Shown: positions 22,770-33,612, numbered from the stretch's first letter. The stretch: DNA of 60,357 bases from Terfezia claveryi (GCA_015179025.1 WHUX01000282.1:1-60357), one strand, 5' to 3'. A program made the numbers and translations. Notes: generated by a model not told the origin, from the letters alone.

Positions 22770-23833
22770 TTTTTTTTTTTTTTTTTTTTGAAGTCTATAC
22801 GTCTTTGGAGCCTAAGGCTATGAGACGGCCCCGTTCCCTCATCTTAAAAGACTCGGTACGCCCACGGGACAACGGGCCGCGTAAACGCCCAGCCTCCCGA
22901 ACCAAAGAAAAACCGAATACCCCTCCCTCCTCCACCACGCCCCCTAACCGGCCTCGCCCCCCTTTTAAATTAGGTCTTCCGCCGCCACGCCCTCGACCCG
23001 GCCTCACCCCCTTTATTCGGACTTCCGCCGCCACGCCCCTTAACCGGCCTCACCCCCGTCCGCTCCCCCCTCTCTCTTCACCCGCAACCTAGGTCAGGTC
23101 CAGGTTTGAGAAGAAGGTCTCCACCAAATCTACCACGTGCTCTTCCCCCTCCTCATCTTTTTCCTTCCTGAGCCACCTTTTTCTCTGATCCATCTCCTCC
23201 CAGGTGCTCCATTTCCGGCCTATCTCTTCTCCGTGAGAGCAGACCAAGGCAACATGCCTGCCTGTCTCTTCATGTTTGCCACACCTCCGGCAGGTCGCGT
23301 CAAGGGTATCATCTAGTTTAGCTCGCCAGGATTGTAGATTCCCCTTCCCCGTCCTGCATTGGACATAGATGACCCTCGCCTTCCTCCCCCACTTCACCAC
23401 CCTACCCATTCCTGCCCCCACCACCTTCCTCTCCCTCTCCCTCCTCCTTCTCCATTCCTGGTTCAGGCCTCCCTCTGTGATCACGGGGGCTAGGGGTTCC
23501 CTCTCCTCTGCTCCGGCCTTGGCCAGCTGATCAGCCTGTTCATTGCCTGGGATCCCCACGTGGGCTTTTACCCACCCAAGCCTCACTGCTTCCGCTCCGA
23601 GCCTTGCTTGTCTGTCCCGGATATGAGCAATTAACCTGGCCATCTCCGCGGTTCTTGCCTTCCCCTTCCTGCCTGCATTTCTGATTGCCCCCAGTGCCGC
23701 TTGCGAATCAGAAAGGATAAGCATTTTCCATCCGGGATCAGTCTCAGCCAGAGCCCTTTCTACGCCCGTGACTTCCCCATCCCATACTGTGCAGATCCGA
23801 CCCATCCCCACATAGCCTTTTACCTTTCCCCCC
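22770..23833 (-). mobile_element. Young 5'-truncated LINE, minus strand, nested in the plus-strand LINE
   Basis: The poly(A) tail reads as poly(T) at 22770-22789. The 15-bp duplication TCTTCGTTGGCCGGT stands at 22755-22769 and 23834-23848. The coding part is uninterrupted, unlike its neighbours, and the DNA is GC-rich, so this is the youngest-looking element here. Its 3' UTR differs from that of the other two LINEs, indicating a second family. The 3' UTR includes a tandem duplication of a unit beginning CTTCCGCCGCCACGCC (about 22976-23058). Confidence 0.92.
23089..23833 (-). CDS. LINE ORF2 C-terminal fragment: RNase H and zinc knuckle, open
   Basis: About 248 codons without a stop. It contains RNase H motifs (VTGVERALAE with the catalytic Glu; LILSDSQAALGAIRNAG with an Asp; GWVKAHVGIPGNEQADQLAK with the final Asp region). 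The knuckle CRRCGKHEETGRHVALVC follows and the frame ends NLDLT. The first RNase H Asp is lost by truncation, so the fragment should be inactive. The open frame technically runs to 23853, but the extra residues come from the target duplication and host DNA. Confidence 0.85.
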
Positions 23834-24236
23834 TCTTCGTTGGCCGGTAGCACACTAATCTACAAGGACATGAGCACCTTGGTCGAGTTCATGGAAGGAC
23901 AGCGCGAAGACGGGTTCCTTACATTTCTTTGACAACGATTCTCCTTTCACACTATCCTTTTACACACGTCCTCAGCGGGCCCCAGTCAGGCCCCCCGGGG
24001 TCATCCGGCTACTTGCCGGTTAATGACAGCACGGGGGCTTCGTCGATTTTCCTTACACTATTTTCCTTTCTTCAGCGGGTCTCATATTTGTATTTATCTA
24101 TGCTTTCCGCGCGCCGGACGTGGCAGATTAACTTGCCTCGTCCTGAATCCACCCGGGTTTCCGGGTGGCTCCTCATGTTCCCCGTACTGGGACCGAAGAG
24201 GAGTAACAAGTATTTTTAAAAAAAAAAAAAAAAAAA

Positions 24237-27036
24237 TGATATTGTTCTGTCCTGCCCGGGAAGCCACACGATTCTTTGGAGGATGGTCTACGCAAGAATA
24301 TTGTCCTGCCCCAGAATGCAAAAATGGCGGAGGCCAGATCATAGGTTGTCCTCCCCGGGAATGCGATAACCAAATGCAGTAATTTAATGAGAGTACATGG
24401 AAGATGAAATAGTAATGAGTAAAAAAAAAAAAAAAAAGGAATACGAAATACATCAGTGCTAACGAACATGAATTGTACTAAATAATAAAATATCACCATG
24501 CTTTACTTATGACAAACATCAATGGTACGGAGTACTTAGTACAGTAATGAAACAGCGCTATGCTTCTCAAGGTCTGCTTCCAAGTATTGCATAGATTCCC
24601 CTAGTCATCTTGGTCGATTGGAGTATTCAATCAGCTATGTGATGGATGGCAGCGGTTCTGCTACAATGCAAATCGGATTTAATATAGCTGCAATGTCAGG
24701 TTTGGCATTTCCCCTTGCACTTTAACACTTAGGCTATGAACTATGGATTATATATATAGAGAGATCACAAGGAGAAAAGTAATGTATTCAGTACGGCTAA
24801 GATACAAGACGTTGCGTGATGAGGGAGTACAAGAGAGGGTAGCATTGGGTAAGTATTCTTTTATAGGCGAGGTTCCAATATCCCTAAGCCTCATGCTTTC
24901 CAACATCCCTAAGCGCTATGCTTTCCAACCAGTCCGCAGTCCCAGACTATAATCAGTGAGCCGTGGTGCTTGTCGAGGGAATACAAACGTACACGAACAA
25001 TATTTCCGATAGCAAAAACATCAATTTTACGTTGGTGTTCATACCGCTTCACCTTATTTTAGCGAGCTTTAGTAGTATTTTTTTTTTGAACACGTCGGTA
25101 GGTCTTCACAGTTCCATTGGTCTGCGCAGTTCAGTCGGTCTTCGCAGTTTAGTCAGTCTTCATAGTTCGGCCGGTCTTCACAGTCAATTAGAGCAGGTGA
25201 AGCTTCTCGATCCAACTCCTTATTTTCATCTGAAGAATACATTGGAGCTGATGCAGTTCAAACTTTCATTGAGTCGCCAGCATACCTTAACTGACCACTA
25301 TACTTGTATTGAGCTAATTCCTGGGCAGGACAGAACATAACCATTCAATTACTACCTCTTCGTTAGCGCACCTCACTTATAGAGCGATATCTATAGCTAT
25401 CTGAACAAGCAAACTCTCACCCCTACACTCATTCCTCTGCTCATAGTCCTGTAATTCATACACCAAGATCACTGCAAAGCGGCAGTACAGCCTATGTACC
25501 CGGCTTCAACTCAGAAAAGTCGGTGACCCGAGTTGAGTGTACTATCGATGGCCTACCACATAATGAGCCCTGGTAGGATAGCTGCTGTATATCTTAACGT
25601 TTCAAATAGTCTTTAAGCAAAGCCCTGGAGTGGCACAAGCCGAATCGTTATGGATTTGGGAGATTCAGTGAGCAATTGGTAATTTGGAGGCATCGCAGTT
25701 AGTTGTAAAGCGTGAAATAGGACACTGTGAACTGATGTTATAGATTGGGTGCTGTAAGGCGCGCGTGGCCCTGATACTTTCGCGGCATAGCGATAGGATA
25801 CTATCTTACATAGCGTTGAATCCCCTACCTTTCAGTTTCAGCCTTACATAGGTAAGTATATGCGAGTTGCAGGGGCCCATTATGGAGTTTAAACAACTTG
25901 CGGAATGGGTTTTAATATTATAAGCAACTCCTTGGGACCCGGGAAAAGTTGCTTATAGGGCGAGTTTTCTTATAACGCGAGATACATACAAAAACTAGGA
26001 AATATCCAAGAAAGGTTTAAAAAAAACCCGTGATAGCAGTCTGATAGTGTGCCTCTCAAGCCATGCATTGTAGAGTCTTAATATCCCGCTTTTCTCGACA
26101 CAGAACAGCCTCTACCTTCTCTCCTCACTGTGAATTGATATGAGGAAAAAGAGAAATAGAGCTTCAAGACCTTCAAGTGTAGCTTGATAGGAAATAATAG
26201 GTACATCTTGTATACCTTCTAGATCGGAATCAGAATCCTGATGTAAAATAGGCTCATATGTATCTATATTAAGAAACTTGCCTCGTAATAGAAGAAACTT
26301 TAATTTTTATGTCAATCTCTAGCCACTAACTACTAGGCACATACTCCTCAACAACTTCTCTACAGTACACCCCTCATATATACCCAGCCATATCTTCCCA
26401 AAAGTTCATCTAGCCTATACCTTACTCCTTACTTGCAAAGGGGGGGAAGTATATAGAAATCTTCTTATATTATATGCAGTACAAGTACAAAACGATATTA
26501 ATCAAGACTACACTATATGCAAAAAGCTAGAAATTAACAAACCCTTTATTTCCAAATAAAGCACTAACCTAAAATCTATGTCGAATCCCTCCACCCGCGG
26601 CCTCCCTTTCCCCAAAAATATGGTTATGTGAGCTATATATATATATGGTAACTGGAGAATACAAATACTTTCTCTATTACTTACTAAGTAACTATATTTT
26701 CAATCTTCTTAATCAAAGGAATTTTTTGGCTTTCGCTGTGAATGTTTTTTTTTTAATTTTAGTAAACTATCATTAGTGATAGCATGGGCCAGTCACATCA
26801 TACATACACATGTGAAAAAGAGAAATTGCCTACTGAGATAAAGTTCAAATAGGACTTCTCTAAAAAAGTATGTTTCAAGGCATAAATTGTAAGTTGATAA
26901 TCCTATTCAACGCCATTACTATACAAGATTTTATAAAATTGCCCCATCTCCATCGCAATAATGGAATGTATGGTATCAATGAATTTAGCAACTCCAAAGA
27001 ATGCAAATGCAAATTGGTAAATGCTCACTAATAGGC
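24237..27036. other. Mixed intergenic region with a second poly(A) and a minisatellite
   Basis: At 24237-24437 a short segment with three loose copies of an ATTGTCCTGCCCNGGAATGC-like unit ends in a 17-base poly(A), perhaps another retroposed tail. At 24869-24930 a CCTAAGCNNTATGCTTTCCAACC unit is duplicated. Open frames (for example 24743-24952 and 24963-25340) have no domain I recognise. From 25850 to 27000 the sequence is AT-rich with no supported gene. Confidence 0.4.
25093..25185 (+). repeat. 18-bp minisatellite
   Basis: Five imperfect copies of a unit CGGTCTTCGCAGTTCAGT (variants TTGGTCTGCGCAGTTCAG and CGGTCTTCACAGTCAATT). In one frame it encodes a repeat of GLRSSV, which I regard as incidental. 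Confidence 0.75.
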
Positions 27037-28724
27037 TTAAACCCTACTAGTTCCTCTTCCCCTCTTCCTTCCACCCCCTGACCCCCTCTCATTAGGCCCT
27101 TCCATGTTGTCTTCCACCTCCCTAACTCTCCGGACTCTCCTCTCGTTCCTCTCGTTCCTCTCCTCTTCCATTCTAGCTCTATTCCTCTCCTCTTCCTTCT
27201 TCTTGACCCACACGACCCACTCCCCATCTATAATTTTAGCTGCCCTCTCACCCGCCCTCCTAACTTTCATCTCGCATAAAACTTCCTCTGCAATAATTCG
27301 CTCCGCGAGCTCTTCCAAGTCTAAAGTAATTTTCTGGTCTGCGTGAGGCCGGAGAGCCAGGGGGATAAGGGAGAGAGTGTAAGGGGTAGGGTAGGGGCCG
27401 TAAAGGTCAGTGATGCTAATGGTAAGGGCATGGGGGGTAGCTGACATAGGCGGTGTACCAGGGGTATAGAGGTTGTTATGAAGAAAGGAGGTGTCATAAA
27501 TACACATGAGCTGGCTGGAGCGGTCGGGTTCTTCGTCTTCCTCCTGGGTAGAGGAGGACATGGATGGGGGGTTGAAGTTTGCTATGGGAGAAGGAATATC
27601 TGAGCGGTCGGTAGTGATTCCCTCTTTGCTGACCCTTTTGTTTGATTCCTTCGCTAAATTATATAAACCCACTTCATGATCCTCTGAACTGCCATTGCTG
27701 GATAAGTCACCCTCCTCCTCCCTCTTTCTCTTTCCCTGCGTCTCCTCATTTTGACCTTCTTTCGCACTAGCCTCCTGTGAGGAAATTAACTCAACGTCCT
27801 GCCCCTCTTCTTTCCTCTTAAAAACATAAATCTTCCCATCCAGGGGATGTAACAATGGTGGTACCAATGACCCCCTCTCAGACTCTTCCAATAATTTATT
27901 CATCACGTCCGTTTTCAACTCTGACACTACCTCCTGCTCCTTTCCCTCCTCCTCTCCAATGCACCTCCTTATAACTTCCTCCTCAAAATTCCTTCCCCCA
28001 AACCATGCCTTCTGCCACTTGAACATTTCCTTGCGTGCTTTTCCCGCGGAAATCTCCACTCCACCATAGTCCTGAAGAAGCATATACTTTGTTGGAATAA
28101 CCTCAGGGATATGCACAAGTATTACCATATGTACCTGGTCCCGGCGATCAAGTAACCATAGCTGTGCGCGGTGGAGAAGCGAAGGAAAAGATTGCGCAAA
28201 ACCAACTTCTACGACCACTCCGCGGCGGGTCTGGATGGGTGTTGGGGGATGCAAACGAACTTTGAAGGATAGGTCCGGGATGTGCCTAGATGGGAGGTGA
28301 GGGGGGCCGATCAAGTCTTTTTATAGGTCATATTAGTTTACCAGATAAGTGAAGTAGGGTTGGAGTAATAATTGTATGGAGAGGAATACATACCAGTGTT
28401 TGTTGCCACGGAGATATTTGTGCTGCTTGCACGTATAGATGTGATCTTCCGGAGTTCTTCGTGGATGACACATGTTGCATGCATGGAGAAGGCCTCATGG
28501 ATAGGCGTAGGCATGCATTTAATAATAAATAACCCTTCCCTGGAGTTGTATTCCCAGCGAGAGTCAAAGTCCTGCAGCCAATGGGAGTTTCTTGTACGCC
28601 AAACCGAGAACTGTTGTGGTAGGCAGGGGATGGTAAGAGCGGAGGAGTAGGCATTCGCCGCCAACTTGGGGAAGAGATCTGCCGTAAGAAGGTGGATTGC
28701 CGAGGGAACCTTTGGGGGCTGCAA
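27037..28724 (-). CDS. PD-(D/E)XK-like fungal protein, two exons, apparently intact
   Basis: The minus strand splices cleanly: exon 1 is 28724-28394 (ending phase 1), exon 2 is 28316-27037. The 77-bp intron 28393-28317 has donor GTATGT, a CTAAT-type branch region and acceptor AAG. The joined frame is 536 codons. Exon 1 carries the family signature FDSRWEYNSREGLFIIKCMP then TPIHEAF. Exon 2 has HIPDLSFK then VVVEVGFAQSFPSLLHRAQL, which fits the PD...ExG form of a restriction-endonuclease-like core seen in many fungal proteins. The rest is an acidic, Ser-rich linker and a long charged, probably coiled-coil C-terminus (about residues 460-536). I cannot assign a biological role. The start is the first ATG of exon 1; a Pro-rich upstream frame on the same strand (28740-29086) could be an extra 5' exon. 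Confidence 0.68.
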
Positions 28725-28739
28725 GTATGGCGCAAGGAT

Positions 28740-29086
28740 GGCGTACTGGAAATCGGAAATGACACGGTTAGGGCATTCGCTGCTCGGGGGGGCGAGGGAA
28801 GGAGTTGGTGGAGCCCTGATGCGGCAGGGGGTGTTTGAGGTTGGACCCGAAGCGGGAGAGAAATGGCGGAAGGAACATTCTCATCCTGATCTAACGGGGA
28901 CGGCGGTGGTGATACACGGTCGTTCCCGGTGGAAATCGCTGGAGTAATAGCAATGGGATCCTTTTGTGGCACCATGAGTACTGGCGGATTGACGCCTATA
29001 GGAGTGATGTTTGTGGCTGTGGAGGACCGCGGAAGGGAACTAATGAGGGGTCGTTTAAAACTCAGCACTGGCGGGGGGAGGTACAT
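28740..29086 (-). other. Possible upstream exon or 5' UTR of the 27-28.7 kb gene
   Basis: An open Pro/Ser-rich minus-strand frame (SPPPSPLDQDENVPSAIS, then QTPPAASGLHQLLPSPP) in a different frame from exon 1. I could not find an unambiguous donor/acceptor pair, so it may be leader, a low-complexity N-terminus or non-coding. Confidence 0.3.
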
Positions 29087-29454
29087 GAGGTGTCAGGGCG
29101 TGTGACAGTGTTGCATGGAGGTGCAACGGTGAAGTTTGGCCGTGAGCGAGAGTTGAGTGGACCGGTGTCTAGGAAGGCCATCGAGGCAAGGCAGAAGAAG
29201 GATATGCGAGTGAGTACAGTAAGAGGCGGTCACGAAGAGGCGGAAGCGATGGAGCTGGAGGAGGCGGTTTGGGAATTGGAGATGATGTTTGTCTCTATAC
29301 GTGATGTGGGCGGAAGGCTTGGCCAATGCTTGTTTCCGTCCGCATATGCAACCTCTCTGCAAGTCAATCGTTTGCACGAGTTTTATTCCCTAGTACTATT
29401 CCAATCCAGGTTGCTCGGCTCATCATTTTCTGTGTTCTTATTTAAATACTCAGT

Positions 29455-29812
29455 ATCCAGGCACGCCAATCTGCGCCTCCGATCATATCCAATATTAACG
29501 CGGTGGACTGGGTAGGTGAGGTAGTTGCTATAGTCAACGTACAGAGGTATAACACAATGACAGGACAGGTGTATAGGGATGGGGTGGAATATACATTATA
29601 TCCAGATGGCAGAAGTGAGCCGGATGGAGTGGAGCCGCCATGAGTCAATGTCAAAGATGTTTCGGGGGAGCAAGATCTGGGTGGGGATACCAGTGAGATG
29701 GCATTTAGATTGGATTGGGGAATATTGTGGGGATGGAAGAAAGGAAGGAGGGATCATGCGATTGGAAGGAAGAAAGATTTGCAACGAAGCTATACGTATG
29801 TAAATCCTATTT
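29455..29812 (+). pseudogene. Possible decayed exon, function unknown
   Basis: A plus-strand frame reads INAVDWVGEVVAIVNVQRYN, then QVYRDGVEYTLYPDGRSEPD. It crosses one TGA (a CGA would fit) and continues MAFRLDWGILWGWKKGRR up to a donor-like GTATGT near 29797. An acceptor-like ...AATACTCAG precedes it. The composition is protein-like but no family is recognised and no flanking exon is certain. Confidence 0.3.
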
Positions 29813-30119
29813 TTCTTTTTTCAGCTTGTGGGTCTCGGGTTTACCTTGTTTGCGGTACTGGCGTTGGTTATTCATACCAGGGACATCTTCATTAACTACC
29901 TTTCTTGCGCACTGTTACAGATGTTGGTATGCTATTTTTTTAATGGCTGAATTGTTTACTTTGACAGAAACTATTAACCAACCCATCAGAAAGAGTTTGA
30001 TGTACAAAGATCAAAGTCCCCTCATTTGAGGAAGACAAGTACCGAGCTGGTGAGCCTTCTTTTTGGTCCTACGAGGCACCTTGCTTTTGACATCCTGTAT
30101 TGATACTGATATACCTTCG
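29813..30119. other. Intergenic stretch, nothing recognised
   Basis: No domain, repeat or terminal structure seen between the possible exon at 29455-29812 and the LINE tail fragment that follows. Confidence 0.35.
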
Positions 30120-30350
30120 TTTCGACTGTCCAGACCTCAACGAGCTAGAGCTGCTCAGTCAGGCCTCTTGGGGTCATCTGGCTTCTTGCCGGTTAATGAC
30201 AGCACGGGGGCTCCGCGTCACTTGAGTTTTCTAACTTTCGAGTCAGTCTCAGTGTTCAGACAATCGGCTCCTCGAGTATTTCTTTTTTGCCTTTACTCAC
30301 CTGCATCTGCCTTTCGGTTCTTGAATTTTTTGTATAGGATGGGATGCCCG
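30120..30350 (+). mobile_element. LINE 3' UTR fragment
   Basis: The block from CAGTCAGGCCTCTTGGGG to CTTGCCGGTTAATGACAGCA, then CGGGGGCTC, matches the 3' UTR of the plus-strand LINE (about 23970-24045) and, in reverse, of the minus-strand LINE (about 20845-20910). No coding part and no poly(A) tail are visible, so it is a worn remnant. Confidence 0.7.
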
Positions 30351-30719
30351 TGAAAGGCGATAGCAGAATTAGCGAAACGAGGGGGAGCCTAGTCATTAAA
30401 TTAAGTATTCTTTGCTGATGAAACCTATGGTATCCGTGAGGTCGGAGGCGAGTCTGTAATTATATATTGGTATACTACTTAGGCGAATATATAGCTATAC
30501 TACTAGTACAAAAATCTAGCCCCAAACACAATCCCACATGGCTAGTTAATTCGCGAACTGTTACTGATTCCCAGTTATTGTTCTTCCTCTCTGCCCCTAG
30601 CAATTCCCGTCTCCAGGAAAAACCTGTCCTTCCCCTCCCTCAGTTGACTTTTCCGGTGATGGATGTGGCGTTAGACGCTCCTGCCCTCTTACCAAAATGA
30701 AAAGGATGTGAGCTAGGAG

Positions 30720-31331
30720 CATTCGGAGATTACCTCCACGCCTGATATGATACACTGCAGTCTCTGAAACCTGCCCAGAGAGCGATCCACCTGCCGGAGA
30801 GAGGCATAGGAATTGCCACTGGTACCTGTCAGTGGCAATACCGTAGGTAGAGATATCAAGCCTGGCGCCAACAGATTCTCATTGGCGGTATATACAACCC
30901 ATGTATGCTAGGGCTTGACTGTATGCTCCGTTAACAGACATGAGGGATCTGGCTTCGATTATGATGAGAAGGGAACGGAATGATTTGGAGATGGTAGTGG
31001 TAGTCGAACATTGAGAGCCGCTGGTTTTAAGCCCAATTCCCCAGTCGACACGACCAGTGTAAGATGTCCCGGAAGTGAGTCCAGAAGAACGGAGGTCGAC
31101 TTCGAAGAACAGTTTCAACCGGCGAAAAGTATTGAGTCTTTTTTCGTCGGCACTTGGGTGAGCCTCGTCTGAATGAGGTAAAGATGCAAGAACTTTGATA
31201 GGTTTCCCCAGCTCCGGAAAGGATAGAGAGTACAGTGAGAAGAATGATGGTCTGCAAGCGGCTTCTTTTGTATGCTCAACAACTGCACGGTATAGATAGA
31301 TAAAGCTCTGCAACACACTATTTGGTTCCAC
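30720..31331 (-). pseudogene. PD-(D/E)XK-like fungal protein, interrupted by one stop
   Basis: The minus-strand frame contains a nuclease-fold core of the kind common in large fungal gene families. There is an Asp in TGRVDWGIGL, then SLLIIIEARSLMSVNGAYSQ (E-x-R in place of the usual E-x-K), then ALAYMGCIYRQ. A TGA follows at about 30880, explained by CGA to TGA. The frame then continues VGARLDISTYGIATDRYQWQ FLCLS, the usual 'GVxTDGYxxxF' end strand, and reaches a donor-like GTAAGAG near 30710. Only one nonsense mutation and an Arg at the Lys position argue against function, so it may be recently inactivated. No role is assigned. Confidence 0.6.
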
Positions 31332-31478
31332 TACCGAGTTTACATCCCTACCCCCGTTTCTACCAACGGTTGTATTTTACTACCAGCGCAATGTCCATTC
31401 CCACTTGTGCGTTAGCTTTCCACTTTGTTTTCTACCTGTGGCCTTATCAGAGTCCCTCGTTGGGACCGCACATAAGTA

Positions 31479-32110
31479 CAGTTAACTCTCGTTATAAGTA
31501 TACTCTATATAAGCATATATTCATTATAAGCATACCTCTCATGGTCCCTATACACAAAAAGGTACTTTTTAAGCATATATTCACCTATTCCAATATTCAT
31601 ATCATTTTATATCATCTGCTTATATCGAATGAGCGCTAGCAGTAGCTAGCAGGAGCATTTATCGATGAGAAATCACATGTGGGAAACATGGGAGCAACAT
31701 TACCACTTGCACCATAACAGACCTAGAACAATATGTTTATATCTCAAGCTGCATCAACCAGCACAGAAAGACAAGCATGGTCAGAAAGTCAGTGACAGGC
31801 CATTCGAGCAGCACATCTGGGTGACAGTTGTTAACTTCCATGGTATCAAGCACTGGTTTGAAGCCGATAAAATCCCAACCCAGTGGCAACCCAGTCGTAC
31901 TCTTAATCCTATACTACTATGTAGTCAACTGAAGGCTATATATATCCAGAGAAGGCGAGGAAAACCCAGTGGAGGATCACTGGGTTCTTACGACGGTCTT
32001 AATACCTATTTCCTGAATTATTTTTGACGTATGTACTTTTATCTCGGTATAAGCATGAATTGGCTATAAGCACATGGTCCCGACCGTATACTTTTAACGA
32101 GAGTTAACTG
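31479..32110. mobile_element. Pogo/Tc1-like non-autonomous element (MITE), about 632 bp
   Basis: CAGTTAACTCTCGTTATAAG at the left end is mirrored at the right by TTAACGAGAGTTAACTG. The ...CTCGTTATAAG end recalls Pogo-family termini. The left flank is TA; the right flank is CA, perhaps a mutated TA duplication. Just inside the left end are repeats of ATAAGCATATATT. The open frame at 31665-32027 has no DDE motif or domain, so I treat it as non-coding or an unrecognised remnant. Confidence 0.65.
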
Positions 32111-32529
32111 CATTAGGTTTGTTTTGGCGGGACCAGAGCGGAATGACTATGTAACACGTCCTTGCGTGAGACGATGGGATTGCTAAAAACAGTTAGCATG
32201 TCTCAAGTGATTGGAAATCCTGTCCCCAGAAACATAGTCGATCACGTAATTTGCCATATATACCAGCTAGCAAGGTTTCTGCAATATTTAGTTGATAATG
32301 GTGTGCTTCACAGACTTTTGACATCCACCGCGTTGCCCTCCTTGGACTCTGTTGGCAAAATACAGTAGCCACTAGATAAATAATCAATACCACATGCCAA
32401 TGAAAGGCACCCACTTGCTTGTAAATTTGACTACGGGACAGTCAATCAGAATCGATATATAGCATAGTAGGGAATCAAGCTAGCATAGTACAACTATCTC
32501 TCATTGTGAATAGCAACCCTAACGTAAGA
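32111..32529. other. Intergenic stretch, nothing recognised
   Basis: Short frames on both strands (for example 32162-32368 plus). No motif, repeat or splice structure could be supported. Confidence 0.35.
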
Positions 32530-33387
32530 TACCCCTAGGGGTGACTCCGTCCCCTTCGCTCCTTCAATCACTGACATCACCGTGCCTACCTCATATCAAT
32601 CCACATTCACCCCAACCCTGATCTCTCTGCTCCTGTCCCTCAGAACCTCTACCCAGTCACATACTGCCTCGATAAATTCATCCCACCCCACCTGATCCCT
32701 GACCAACATTGTGTAATGATCCCCGAGCACCGATGGTTCAGTTGCCACATTCGATATGAATCTTTGAGCACAACTGCAAGAGTGAGGTATATTAATTCTT
32801 TGAGCGGGGAGTCAAGGACATTGAGCACGGTCGAGTAGCTCTGTCGGTGAGGATCCATCAGAACAATATACCGGTTACGGAATTGCAGTACTATCTTGTC
32901 GAGTGGTTTGCTGCGGGCTCGGGCGGGCTGCATGCTGGTGGGTCCGGAGCTGCAAGTGGGTCCGGAGCTGCAAGTGGCTTCGGAAGGTGGCGGATTCCTT
33001 GGTGGTGATGTGGGCTTGGTAGGCGAGCTAAGTAAAGGTCGAGCAGAGGGCGAGAGTAATATTGTTGGTGGGCTGCGGCTGGCCAGTGGAGGTTGCTCCG
33101 AGGTCTTTGTAGGCGACACCAGTGGAGTAGCAGGTGTAATGGCGGGCACGTATGGGAACGATCCAAACGCGGCAGTAGACCGTCCAGGCGCAACTTGGAC
33201 CTGGTCAGGAGTGGGTATGGCCGCTGCTGTGCGGCTGGGGCAGAAGGGCAAGATATCGCAGAGTGTATCCCGCATCGCGTTCCCACTAAGCGCCTGGGGC
33301 TGGTGGTCAATATGGAAAACCCGTGGAAAATATCTACCTAGCCATGGACTTTTTGCACGGTGATCAGTGGAGTGTGCGATGGGTAAC
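32530..33387 (-). pseudogene. Minus-strand gene remnant cut by Copia-2, family uncertain
   Basis: The frame at 33387-32780 has a long Pro/Ser/Thr-rich low-complexity segment, then SKPLDKIVLQFRNRYIVL. After a shift near 32770 the adjacent frame continues SNVATEPSVLGDHYTMLVRD, then DEFIEAVCDWVEVLRDRSRE, with one TGA near 32610. The 5' part of the gene was separated by the Copia-2 insertion at 33387/33388. The arrangement of a disordered linker followed by a small alpha/beta module faintly resembles gag-like ORF1 proteins of fungal retroposons; this is not firm. Confidence 0.4.
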
Positions 33388-33599
33388 TGAAGGAACAAAG
33401 GCTTTGTCCCTCTAGTGACAACACTAGTGGATGGTTTAGTAATGATGGATAAGGTATAAGTAGCCCTCGGAGGACGGAGATACAGAACACACCGATCATA
33501 TCATATCGAGATCATCACCCACAATCTGCTCTCTCTCTTATGCCGTGACCTCACTACTCTATCACTGTGACCTTAGTACCCTACATCCTAGTTCCTCAA
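33388..33599 (+). repeat. 5' LTR of Copia-2
   Basis: Starts TGAAGGAACAAAGGCTTTG and ends CTAGTTCCTCAA. Matched over its length by 48007-48218. The differences are mainly transitions, with more TA-rich changes in the 3' copy. Confidence 0.92.
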
Positions 33600-33612
33600 G
33601 GTTATAGCCCAG
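33600..33612 (+). promoter_or_regulatory. Primer-binding site of Copia-2
   Basis: GGTTATAGCCCAG follows the LTR. It is the half initiator-tRNA-Met site of Copia-1 (GGTTATGAGCCCAG) lacking one G. Confidence 0.65.

Larger units (their letters stand above)
21526..24236 (+). mobile_element. 5'-truncated LINE (Tad1-like), plus strand, interrupted by another LINE
   Basis: Contains the end of ORF2 (RNase H and zinc knuckle, to 22726). After removal of the 22770-23848 insertion and its duplicated target, the 3' UTR runs from 23849 to AGTAACAAGTATTTTT and a 19-base poly(A) at 24218-24236. The 3' UTR carries the block CTTGCCGGTTAATGACAGCACGGGGGCT (in part), shared with 20673-21283 and with a fragment at about 30130-30210. 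No clear target duplication was found around the whole copy, and the 5' boundary near 21526 is approximate. Confidence 0.8.

Noticed and set aside
22805..23092. Pro-rich open frame on the plus strand opposite the LINE 3' UTR
   Set aside because: It arises from a GC-rich tandem duplication in the LINE 3' UTR and has no start context or partner.
28964..29515. 183-codon plus-strand frame
   Set aside because: Overlaps the Pro-rich minus-strand frame in front of the nuclease-like gene; its composition (Gly/Arg/Glu-rich) is what the complement of Pro/Ser-rich coding gives, and no domain is seen.
32896..33363. 155-codon plus-strand frame opposite the minus-strand gene remnant
   Set aside because: Gly/Val-rich mirror of the Pro/Ser-rich minus-strand segment; the minus-strand frame continues into ordered, protein-like sequence and is preferred.
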